A DNA stretch of 12,828 nucleotides from J095 sp964407935 (lineage in GTDB: Bacteria; Chloroflexota; Anaerolineae; 4572-78; J111), in the NCBI GenBank assembly GCA_964407935.1, contig CAYOXS010000157.1, positions 1 to 12,828 of the forward strand. The letters run 5' to 3'. The position numbers and the translations under genes were made by a program. Positions within the stretch are counted from its first letter, which is position 1. The number at the start of each line of letters is the position of its first letter. The notes under the pieces were generated by a model. That model was not told the DNA's origin, did not search any database, and saw only the letters and a list, made by a program, of their open reading frames with translations. Positions 1 through 5,926 of this stretch are shown piece by piece.

Positions 1-1253
1 TCCGGCGGAATGACCACGCCCGGCACCTCTTCGGCCATAAAATGGGCGGCGCGGGCGCTTTTGAGCGGCACCACCCCCGGCAAAATGTAAACCTTGTCCA
101 GCAGATTGCGCTGGTCCAGCGCCTCGAGCCAGCCGGCAAAGCGGTCAGTATCAAAAATGGGCTGGGTCTGGATGAACTGCGCGCCGGCGTTGATCTTCTT
201 TTCGGCGCGGATGGCCTCAAATTTGGGCGGCGCGCCAAACGGCGACGCCGCCGCGCCCAAAAATAGCTGCGGCGGATTTTTGATCTCCCGGCCATCCAGA
301 TACACGCCCTCATCGCGCATGCGGCGCAGCAGCCACAGCATTTGCACCGCGTCCAGATCAAACTGGTCGGGTTTGGGCATGGGGCCGGGGCCAAAGCGCT
401 GGTGGTCGCCGCTGAGGCAGAGAATGTTGTGGATGCCCAGCCCGGCCGCGCCAATGGCATCGGACTCAACCACCACCCGGCTGCGGTCGCGGGCCTGCAA
501 TTGCATCACCGGCTCCAGCCCCAAATCCAGGCAGATTTTGCTGGCGGCGATACTGCTCATGCGGGCCGAGGCCGAGGCGTTATCGGTAAAGTTGGCCGCG
601 TTGACGCAGCTTTTGAGCCAGCCGGCTTTTTTTTCGATGATGTCGCCGGATGCGCCCAGTGGTGGGGCAATTTCGGCGGTGATTACAAATTCGCCGCGGC
701 GAAGGGCGGCTTCCAGTTGGGAAATGGGTTCGGTGTAGGCCGGCGGGTGGTATGCGGCGTCGCCCTGCCACCAGTCGGGCTGGCGCAGCGCCCGGAAAAA
801 CTGCGCCCACTCGTCATCAAATTTGGCGCGGTTGGTTACAAATTCAAAGGGATGGGGGCCCTGGCCGCGCTCGCGCCACAAACGGGCGGCGGCCAGCCAG
901 GTTTCGTGGCCGGCCTGGTTGCCGTCGATGGGGGCGTTGATTTCCAGCAAGTTATCGAGCCGGCCCATTTTTTCGGCCCGTTCGTAGATTTTGTACCAGG
1001 TGCAGGGTCGCGAGGGATCGACTTCGCAGGCGTCGGGGGTAGCGCCGCCGCACAGGCCGTTGCGCAGCCCTTTGGGGCAGGTCATGGGGCAGACAAAGGC
1101 GGTTTCCTGCAAAATGCAGTTGCCGCACATGCGGCAGCCAAACAGCGCGCCTTTCACCGCTTTTTCTACCGAAGTGAACAGCCGCATGGGCAGCGACTCG
1201 CGGCGCACCGGGCTGAATGGCGGTTGATAACGAGGGGGTGAAAAAATGGGCAT
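1..1253 (-). CDS. metF: MetV-MetF fusion: methylenetetrahydrofolate reductase, C-terminus cut by window edge
   Basis: 417 codons are visible from the ATG at 1253-1251, with no stop before the window edge. A Shine-Dalgarno-like GAGAGGA lies just upstream. Residues 1-90 are Cys-rich (C40, C43, C46, C55, C59, C68, C76, C84, including CRMCGNC and CPMTCPKG), as in the MetV / 'MTHFR C-terminal' domain (PF12225), which in acetogens is a separate subunit. From about residue 175 (EFVITAEIAPPLGASGD) to the cut end (PGVVPLKSARAAHFMAEEVP) the protein resembles MetF, the FAD-dependent TIM barrel that interconverts methylene- and methyl-tetrahydrofolate. By MetF length roughly 40-70 residues are missing. 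The Cys-rich part probably binds an Fe-S or metal centre and links the flavin to a redox partner (inference from the family). It is the second gene of an operon with the corrinoid protein 36 bp upstream, which suggests a cobalamin-folate methyl branch. The family is clear; the electron donor and direction are not. Confidence 0.88.
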   Translation of the reverse strand, partial: MPIFSPPRYQPPFSPVRRESLPMRLFTSVEKAVKGALFGCRMCGNCILQETAFVCPMTCPKGLRNGLCGGATPDACEVDPSRPCTWYKIYERAEKMGRLDNLLEINAPIDGNQAGHETWLAAARLWRERGQGPHPFEFVTNRAKFDDEWAQFFRALRQPDWWQGDAAYHPPAYTEPISQLEAALRRGEFVITAEIAPPLGASGDIIEKKAGWLKSCVNAANFTDNASASARMSSIAASKICLDLGLEPVMQLQARDRSRVVVESDAIGAAGLGIHNILCLSGDHQRFGPGPMPKPDQFDLDAVQMLWLLRRMRDEGVYLDGREIKNPPQLFLGAAASPFGAPPKFEAIRAEKKINAGAQFIQTQPIFDTDRFAGWLEALDQRNLLDKVYILPGVVPLKSARAAHFMAEEVPGVVIPP

Positions 1254-1289
1254 TCGTGTTCCTCTCTGAACTACCGGGGCTTTTACGTT

Positions 1290-1925
1290 TTACGCCGCGC
1301 CGATCAGGGTTTTGGCGATGCGCGGGGCGCTGCCGGCGTCGGCGGCAAAGCCATCCGCGCCAACTTTGGTGGCAAAATCCTGGTTGATCGGCGCGCCGCC
1401 AATGATCACTTTAACCTGGCCGCGCACCCCGGCTTCGGTCAGCGCGTCGATGGTGGTTTTGATGGCCGGCATAGTGGTGGTTAGCAGGGCCGACATGCCA
1501 ATGAGGTCGGGCTGGTGTTTTTTGACCGCGTCAACAAATTGGGCGGCGGATACGTCGGTGCCCAGGTCGATGATTTCAAAGCCGGCCCCTTCGAGCATCA
1601 TCCCGACCAGATTTTTGCCAATATCGTGCAGATCGCCAGCTACGGTGCCAATCACCACTTTGCCCGCCGATTGAATATCGGCGGCGACGAGCAGCGGCTT
1701 CAAAATGTTGACCGCGGCCTGCATGGCCCGGGCGGCAATCAACATTTCCGGCACAAACTTTTCGCCAATTTCAAACAGACGGCCCACTTCGGTCATCGCC
1801 GGGATGCAGGCTTTGTGCAGAATGTCCTGCGGCAGAATGCCATCGGCCAGGGCGGCGTTGGTTTCTTCGGCGGCGGCGGCAGCTTTGCCATTGAGTACAG
1901 CATTGTAAATATTGTCGAGTCTCAT
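1290..1925 (-). CDS. B12-binding corrinoid protein of a methyltransferase system (MtbC/MtmC type)
   Basis: 211 residues, a normal length for stand-alone corrinoid proteins. Residues 1-85 form the helical methionine-synthase B12-binding cap domain (PF02607-like; note FEIGEKFVPEML at 51-62). Residues 88-211 form the Rossmann-like cobalamin-binding domain, with DLHDIG at 98-103, where H100 is the lower axial cobalt ligand, SALLTT at 145-150 and GGAP at 177-180. Such proteins carry a methyl group on cobalt between a substrate:corrinoid methyltransferase (MttB, MtaB or similar) and a second methyltransferase acting on tetrahydrofolate or coenzyme M. No methyltransferase is in view; it may be encoded beyond position 1 or elsewhere. 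The start ATG (1925-1923) follows a good AAGGA site. Cytosolic. It leads the minus-strand operon with the MetV-MetF protein and is divergent from the AraC-type regulator. The methylated substrate cannot be inferred. Confidence 0.93.
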   Translation of the reverse strand: MRLDNIYNAVLNGKAAAAAEETNAALADGILPQDILHKACIPAMTEVGRLFEIGEKFVPEMLIAARAMQAAVNILKPLLVAADIQSAGKVVIGTVAGDLHDIGKNLVGMMLEGAGFEIIDLGTDVSAAQFVDAVKKHQPDLIGMSALLTTTMPAIKTTIDALTEAGVRGQVKVIIGGAPINQDFATKVGADGFAADAGSAPRIAKTLIGAA

Positions 1926-2107
1926 TGTTTGTTCCTTTCGTGGAGTGGGGATGTTTACCCTCTAGTGTATGAGAAATTTGTTACAAATAGAATGGCGTTT
2001 TTGGGCGACAACTTGCATAAATTGGGCCAATTTTAAAACGGGCTGCGCCGCGAGCCGGCAGAGCGATAACATGGCGGCTGGGGAAAATCTCTGTATAATT
2101 GGCCATT
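1926..2107. promoter_or_regulatory. Divergent intergenic region with two palindromes
   Basis: This 182-bp space separates the corrinoid gene (leftward) from the AraC-type regulator (rightward). It holds two inverted repeats: ATTTGT-T-ACAAAT at 1976-1988 (6-bp arms) and AAATTGG-G-CCAATTT at 2019-2033 (7-bp arms), followed by TTTTAAAA at 2031-2038. Both are plausible protein-binding sites that could coordinate the divergent genes. No convincing -35/-10 pair was found for the leftward operon; TACACT, read on the minus strand just downstream of the first palindrome, is a possible -10. The regulator bound here is unknown. Confidence 0.4.
2094..2099 (+). promoter_or_regulatory. Consensus -10 box close to the AraC-type start codon
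   Basis: TATAAT matches the sigma-70-type -10 consensus exactly and lies only 8 nt before the ATG at 2108. Transcription from it would begin around 2105-2108, so the mRNA would be leaderless or nearly so. No -35-like hexamer is seen at the usual spacing, and no Shine-Dalgarno sequence lies within 15 nt of the ATG, which agrees with leaderless initiation. A chance match in an AT-richer spacer cannot be excluded. Confidence 0.45.
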
Positions 2108-2947
2108 ATGGCGGTAATCTCTCACATCACTTTTAACGACGGGGCCGGCAGCGCGCTGGGGCAGGTTGTGGTGGCCGGCATTGTCCGCGACAGCCCCGGA
2201 CTGGCTCCGGCTAAACCCAGCCGGCTGCTCGATTACTACGGCCTGGTTTATGTGACCAGCGGCGGCGGTCATTTTGAGGATGCGCTGGGCTTTTCTCACC
2301 GGATTGTGCCGGGCGACCTGCTTTTTCTTTTTCCGCAGGTGGGCCACACCTACGGCCCCGGCCCCAACGATTTCTGGAACGAGATTTTCATCATCTTTGA
2401 AGGGCCATTATTTGATCTGTGGCGTAACAAGGAGCTGCTCTCGCCCCGGCAGCCGGTGCTGCATCTGGAGCCGGTTGATTATTGGTTTAACCGCTTTAAA
2501 GAGACGGTCTGGTCGGTGCCGCAAACCGGCGCGGAATATGCTTTGGTCAGATTGTGCCGGCTCCAGCAACTGCTGGCCGATATTTTTGTGTATGAACAGC
2601 AGCAGGGTTTTGAACAGGTCGACCACGAATGGCTGGCCCAGGCCAAAGCGCTGTTAAAAGCTAATCTGCACACCAAGCCCGATTTTGACCAGATCGCGGC
2701 CGCGCTGGGCATGTCGTACGATGGCTTTAGAAAGCGCTTTTCAAAGGATGCGGGCGTGTCGCCGGCGCGGTATCACACCCTGCGGCGGATGGACAAAGCC
2801 TGCGAGCTGCTGCTGATTGAAGACCAGACTTTAAAAGAAATAGCCCTGCAATTGGGTTTTGCCGACGAATACCACCTGTCCAAACGATTCAAACAGATTA
2901 TTGGCGTGTCCCCCACCGGCTTCAGAAGCCTCTTCCTGCCCGACTGA
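2108..2947 (+). CDS. AraC/XylS-family transcriptional regulator
   Basis: 279 residues from the ATG at 2108; a TTG at 2099 in the same frame would add three residues but overlaps the -10 box. The N-terminal half (about 1-150) is cupin-like, with GGGHFEDALGFSHRIVPGDL and FPQVGHTYGPGP, as in the AraC ligand-binding domain PF02311 that often senses sugars. The C-terminal 100 residues carry the paired AraC helix-turn-helix motifs: IAAALGMSYDGFRKRFSKDAG and the signature EIALQLGFADEYHLSKRFKQ before GVSPTGFR. It is divergent from the corrinoid/MetF operon and is followed by a strong terminator, so it is transcribed alone. It may control the divergent C1 operon or the sugar cluster downstream; the sequence does not decide. 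Ligand unknown. Confidence 0.92.
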   Translation: MAVISHITFNDGAGSALGQVVVAGIVRDSPGLAPAKPSRLLDYYGLVYVTSGGGHFEDALGFSHRIVPGDLLFLFPQVGHTYGPGPNDFWNEIFIIFEGPLFDLWRNKELLSPRQPVLHLEPVDYWFNRFKETVWSVPQTGAEYALVRLCRLQQLLADIFVYEQQQGFEQVDHEWLAQAKALLKANLHTKPDFDQIAAALGMSYDGFRKRFSKDAGVSPARYHTLRRMDKACELLLIEDQTLKEIALQLGFADEYHLSKRFKQIIGVSPTGFRSLFLPD

Positions 2948-2976
2948 CCCTCGTTTTGTATGCCGCACTGAAAGAA

Positions 2977-3029
2977 ACGGGGGCAGGTTGGGGCAGCTTT
3001 ACTGCCCCAACCTGCCCCCGTATTATTTT
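2977..3029 (+). terminator. Strong intrinsic terminator after the AraC-type gene
   Basis: A perfect 20-bp inverted repeat (2977-2996 and 3002-3021) encloses the 5-nt loop CTTTA and is followed by ATTATTTT. The stem is very GC-rich (GGGGGCAGG...CCTGCCCCC). It starts 29 nt after the AraC-type stop codon and insulates that gene from the sugar cluster whose promoter begins at 3062. The minus strand also has a T-rich run beyond the stem (TTCTTTC), so it may work in both directions. Confidence 0.9.
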
Positions 3030-3061
3030 CCCCTCCCCCATTTTGCCCTTCACAAACCCTA

Positions 3062-3090
3062 TTGACATTGCTGGTGAAACATGGTACAAT
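3062..3090 (+). promoter_or_regulatory. Sigma-70-type promoter of the sugar cluster
   Basis: TTGACA (3062-3067, perfect -35) and TACAAT (3085-3090, one mismatch from the -10 consensus) are separated by exactly 17 bp. The predicted transcript start is near 3096-3098, about 48 nt before the SorC-type start codon. The promoter lies directly after the terminator and next to two operator-like sites. It is the best promoter in the window. Confidence 0.8.
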
Positions 3091-3093
3091 ATC

Positions 3094-3126
3094 TGTGAAA
3101 TTGAACATATAATGTGCAATTGCACA
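3094..3126 (+). promoter_or_regulatory. Paired operator-like sites at the predicted transcription start
   Basis: A perfect 14-bp palindrome TGTGCAATTGCACA lies at 3113-3126. A related site TGTGAAATTGAACA lies at 3094-3107, identical at 12 of 14 positions, with starts 19 bp apart (about two helical turns). The first covers the predicted +1 and the second lies just downstream, where a repressor would block RNA polymerase. The immediately following SorC-type regulator is the obvious binder (autoregulation), by inference from position. Confidence 0.6.
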
Positions 3127-3144
3127 ATACAAAGTCGATTTGCA

Positions 3145-4104
3145 ATGGATAGCAAACACCATTTTCTGCTGGCGCAAGTGGCGCTGATGTACTACGAGCA
3201 AGAACTGACTCAGAGCGAGATTGGCAAGGCGCTGGGTCTGTCGCGGGTAAAAATATACCGCCTGCTCAAAGAAGCCAAAGAAAACCGCGTGGTCCAGATA
3301 AAAATCAGCTGGCCCATTGAGCGCCACCCGCTGCTTGAAAAATCGCTAAAAGACTGTTTTCAGTTGCAAGAGGCGTTTGTTTTAAAAACCACCGCCGCCA
3401 CCGATAATCCTCTGCTCCTGTCGTGGCTTGGCCAGCTTGGCGCACATTTCATCGAACACATCCTCAAAGACGGCATGACCCTGGCCATTTGCATGGGGCG
3501 CTCCACCTACGAAACCATCCGGGCCATCGGCGACGATCTTCAGGCGCACGTGCGGGTGGCGCAGGCCACCGGCAGCATCCCCTTTACCACGCTCGAACTG
3601 GACAGCGCCGCGCTGGCCCGGCGGCTGGCCGAAAAGCTGGGCGGCGAGGTCAATTATCTGTCGTCGCCGCTCATCGCCGACAGCATCGAAGCCGCCGAAA
3701 TCCTGCGCAAACAAAAGGACATCCAGTTTACCCTGCAAGCCGCCAGCGACGCGGATGTGGCGCTGGTTGGTATTGGTAATCTGGACCCGCAGATTTCAAG
3801 TTTTGCCAAAACCGGTTTTATGTCGGCGGAGGTGCTGGCCAATTTAACGGCGCAGGGCGCGGTGGGCGATATGGCCGGCCGGATTATCACCGCCGCCGGC
3901 GAAGAGCATCCCACCGAATACAACCAGCGGATCATCGGCATTTCTTTGGATGACCTGCGCAAAATCCCGATGGTCATCGCCGTGGCCGCCGGCCCGGAAA
4001 AAGCCCGGTCAATTTTGGGCGCGCTGCGGACCCGGGCCATCAATGTGCTGTGTATCGATGACGTTGCCGCCCAAAAAATCCTTGAACTGAATCGAGGCTT
4101 GTGA
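3145..4104 (+). CDS. SorC/DeoR-family sugar-binding transcriptional regulator
   Basis: 319 residues, a normal length for the SorC family. The N-terminal helix-turn-helix spans about residues 5-50 (YYEQELTQSEIGKALGLSRV, then KIYRLLKEA). From about residue 60 to the end lies the SorC effector-binding domain (PF04198), with GMTLAICMGRSTYETIRAI, QATGSIPFTT, DADVALVGIGNLDP, AVGDMAGRII and a C-terminal RAINVLCIDDVAAQKIL. Family members bind phosphorylated sugars and usually repress the adjacent catabolic operon. The start at 3145 is chosen because homology begins there; the frame stays open upstream, and an in-frame ATG at 3112 would overlap the operator. The stop overlaps the dehydrogenase start by one base (TGATG), so regulator and enzymes are co-transcribed. 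It probably controls the promoter at 3062 and perhaps the transporter genes. The exact effector is not predictable. Confidence 0.92.
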   Translation: MDSKHHFLLAQVALMYYEQELTQSEIGKALGLSRVKIYRLLKEAKENRVVQIKISWPIERHPLLEKSLKDCFQLQEAFVLKTTAATDNPLLLSWLGQLGAHFIEHILKDGMTLAICMGRSTYETIRAIGDDLQAHVRVAQATGSIPFTTLELDSAALARRLAEKLGGEVNYLSSPLIADSIEAAEILRKQKDIQFTLQAASDADVALVGIGNLDPQISSFAKTGFMSAEVLANLTAQGAVGDMAGRIITAAGEEHPTEYNQRIIGISLDDLRKIPMVIAVAAGPEKARSILGALRTRAINVLCIDDVAAQKILELNRGL

Positions 4105-5129
4105 TGAACGCAATGCACGTGCCCGTATTTAAGGGAGCGGGCCAGTTAGCTTACGAAGACCGCCCCATCCCCCGAATAGACCACTCCACCGATGTCGTCA
4201 TCAAAATTGAGGCGTGCGGCATTTGCGGCACAGATTTGAATATTCTGGCGGTGCCGCCGGCCCACAAAGCCACGCCCAATATTGTTATCGGGCACGAAGG
4301 GGTGGGCGTTGTGTCTGAGCTTGGTGACGGGGCGACCGGCCTGGCTGTTGGCGACCGGGTGGTGATTGCGCCGCGGCTAACCTGCGGCCAATGCACCTAT
4401 TGCCGCCGGGGGCTGGATAACCAGTGTACCAACTACCAAACCATCGGCACCACCATTGATGGCGCGTTTGCGCCCTATTTGCGCGCCCCGCAGAGCGCCC
4501 TGTACAAAATTGACTCCAGTGTGCCCCGCGACGATGCCGCCCTTTTTGAGCCGCTCTCGTGCGTGGTCGGCGCGGTCTCGCGCGCGCCAATGCAGGCCGG
4601 CGATACCGTGGTGGTGATTGGGGCCGGGCCGATGGGCCTGCTCTTTGCCGAAACTTATCAACTGATGGGCGCAGGCCGGGTGATTCTGGTTGACGTGGCC
4701 CAAAACCGGCTGAATTTTGCCCGCGAGCTGGGCTTTGACTCATCGATCAATCCTGCCGAAGTTGACCTGCCCCAAACCGTGCTCGATATTACCGGTGTTG
4801 GCGCGGATATTGTGGTCGATGCCGTGGGCAACCAGTTCGCTGCCGCGCTCAAACTGGCCCGGCGCGGCGGCCACCTGCTGCTGTTTGGCCTGCGCCCGCA
4901 CGACCAGCAAACTCTCAACCAGTATCACATCACCCGCTACGATCTGACGATTCACGGCGTGTTTGTGGGGCTAAAACCATTCCAGCAGACCATCCAACTG
5001 CTGGAAAGCCGCCGCGTCCGGCCGTCGCGCCTGATTACCCACCGGGTGCCCCTGGCGGAACTGCCGCAGGGCGTTGAACTGATGCGTTCCGGGCAGGGGA
5101 TGAAGGTGATGGTTGAAACCGGGGCGTAG
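4104..5129 (+). CDS. Zinc-dependent medium-chain alcohol/polyol dehydrogenase
   Basis: 341 residues from the ATG at 4104, which has GAGG six bases upstream; a GTG at 4101 is too close to that site. It is a standard medium-chain dehydrogenase: CGICGTD at 38-44 and GHE at 63-65 supply catalytic-zinc ligands (C41, H64), with E149 in the usual acidic position. C94, C97, C100 and C108 bind structural zinc. GAGPMG at 173-178 is the Rossmann loop, and an Asp after ILV (VILVD) argues for NAD rather than NADP. The closest recognisable groups are sorbitol/threonine dehydrogenase-like enzymes that oxidise a secondary hydroxyl of a polyol, sugar or hydroxy acid. It overlaps the SorC-type stop codon by one base. 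It likely performs one oxidation step on the imported substrate or a breakdown product. Family certain, substrate unknown. Confidence 0.92.
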   Translation: MNAMHVPVFKGAGQLAYEDRPIPRIDHSTDVVIKIEACGICGTDLNILAVPPAHKATPNIVIGHEGVGVVSELGDGATGLAVGDRVVIAPRLTCGQCTYCRRGLDNQCTNYQTIGTTIDGAFAPYLRAPQSALYKIDSSVPRDDAALFEPLSCVVGAVSRAPMQAGDTVVVIGAGPMGLLFAETYQLMGAGRVILVDVAQNRLNFARELGFDSSINPAEVDLPQTVLDITGVGADIVVDAVGNQFAAALKLARRGGHLLLFGLRPHDQQTLNQYHITRYDLTIHGVFVGLKPFQQTIQLLESRRVRPSRLITHRVPLAELPQGVELMRSGQGMKVMVETGA

Positions 5130-5190
5130 GAAGCAGTTGGGTGAGTTGGGTGAGTGATGAGTTTTAAGTTCGTGTTGCGTGTTCCGTCAC

Positions 5191-5232
5191 TCGTCATTCA
5201 TAATTCGTCATTCATAATTCGTAATTCGCAAT
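5191..5232 (+). repeat. Three tandem 14-bp units before the epimerase-like gene
   Basis: TCGTCATTCATAAT occurs at 5191-5204 and exactly again at 5205-5218, followed by a diverged third unit TCGTAATTCGCAAT at 5219-5232. The 125-bp intergenic stretch (5130-5254) is AT-rich and low in complexity (also GTTGGGTGAGTTGGGTGAGT at 5138-5157), unlike the coding DNA around it. The units contain CATAAT -10-like hexamers; TTGCGT at 5175-5180 lies 18 bp before the first, so a weak internal promoter is possible. It could also be a dispersed intergenic repeat. Confidence 0.7.
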
Positions 5233-5254
5233 TTTTAAGGGGGATTCAAACCAA

Positions 5255-5926
5255 ATGAGCAAAGATTCTATTGGAAAAGTAACCCAGCAGTGCAAAATTG
5301 CGGCCGGTCTGTTTTGGGCCGATTACGCCGTGCTGGGCGCGCAGGTGCAGGAACTGGAAGCCGCCGGCGTTGACTGGCTGCACATTGAAGTGCGCGACGG
5401 CAAATATATGGATTTTGGCATGCCGCGCGGTGGCTTCGATATTATTGAAGGCGTGCGCAAAAGCACCAACCTGGAAATCGAAGCCCAGTTGCAGATGGTC
5501 CGCCCCAGCTTTGACGTGTTCAAACAGTTGGCCGATCTGGGTGTGGATATGATCACCCTGCCGCTGGAAACAATGGGCGAACTCACCAGCCAGGCCATCA
5601 CCTACATCAAAGATGCGCTCAATTTAAAGGTTGGGGTGTGGGCCTGGCAGGGTACGCCGATTGTGGCGTTTGAGCAGTACGTGCTGCCCTANNNNNNNNN
5701 NNNNNNNNNNNNNNNNNNNNNNNNNNNNNNNNNNNNNNNNNNNNNNNNNNNNNNNNNNNNNNNNNNNNNNNNNNNNNNNNNNNNNNNNNNNTCGCCGCTG
5801 CTCAAAGGGGCGGGCGGCAAATTCCAGCCGGGCACCGGCCAGATTGAAGCCGCCGTCAAAAAACTGCGGGCGGTGATGGCCGAAGCCAGCAACATGTATC
5901 GGGCTGAAAACGGGCTGAAGGATTAA
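5255..5926 (+). CDS. Divergent ribulose-phosphate 3-epimerase-family protein, interrupted by assembly gap
   Basis: The ATG at 5255 follows AAGGGGGA by about ten bases. 145 residues precede and 44 follow a 100-N gap. The TIM-barrel pattern of Rpe/AlsE epimerases (PF00834) is recognisable: IAAGLFWADYAVLGAQVQEL, AAGVDWLHIEVRDGKYMDFG, LADLGVDMITLPLET, LKVGVWAWQGTPI. Key positions differ: the usual H-x-D reads H43-I-E45, the HLMV histidine is replaced by Q78 (AQLQMVRP), and the HPE motif reads PLE (103-105). The phosphate-loop region lies in the gap, so function cannot be judged fully. Compared with about 225 residues in typical Rpe, the gap probably hides 65-70 residues (about 200 nt) rather than 33. 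It shares TAATG with the next gene. The likely role is epimerisation, isomerisation or lysis of a sugar derivative in the cluster's pathway; the altered active site makes canonical ribulose-5-phosphate epimerase activity doubtful. Confidence 0.75.
   Translation: MSKDSIGKVTQQCKIAAGLFWADYAVLGAQVQELEAAGVDWLHIEVRDGKYMDFGMPRGGFDIIEGVRKSTNLEIEAQLQMVRPSFDVFKQLADLGVDMITLPLETMGELTSQAITYIKDALNLKVGVWAWQGTPIVAFEQYVLPXXXXXXXXXXXXXXXXXXXXXXXXXXXXXXXXXXSPLLKGAGGKFQPGTGQIEAAVKKLRAVMAEASNMYRAENGLKD
5692..5791. other. Assembly gap of 100 N inside the epimerase-like gene
   Basis: Exactly 100 Ns, the default filler for a gap of unknown size. The bases on either side (ending CTGCCCTA, resuming TCGCCGCTG) share no visible overlap, so real sequence is missing here. 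The left flank ends inside a TAN codon, which must be Tyr if the gene is intact. Confidence 0.98.

Noticed and set aside
342..1241. Long plus-strand open frame opposite the MetV-MetF gene
   Set aside because: Its translation is Gly/Ala/Val-rich without any family motif, while the minus strand gives a clear MetV/MetF protein with a ribosome site.
2956..3144. N-terminal extension of the SorC-type regulator from a TTG at 2956
   Set aside because: It would translate through the terminator, promoter and operator; family homology starts at about 3145.
5191..5232. CRISPR-like array
   Set aside because: Units are 14 bp, directly adjacent and without spacers; this is a simple tandem repeat.
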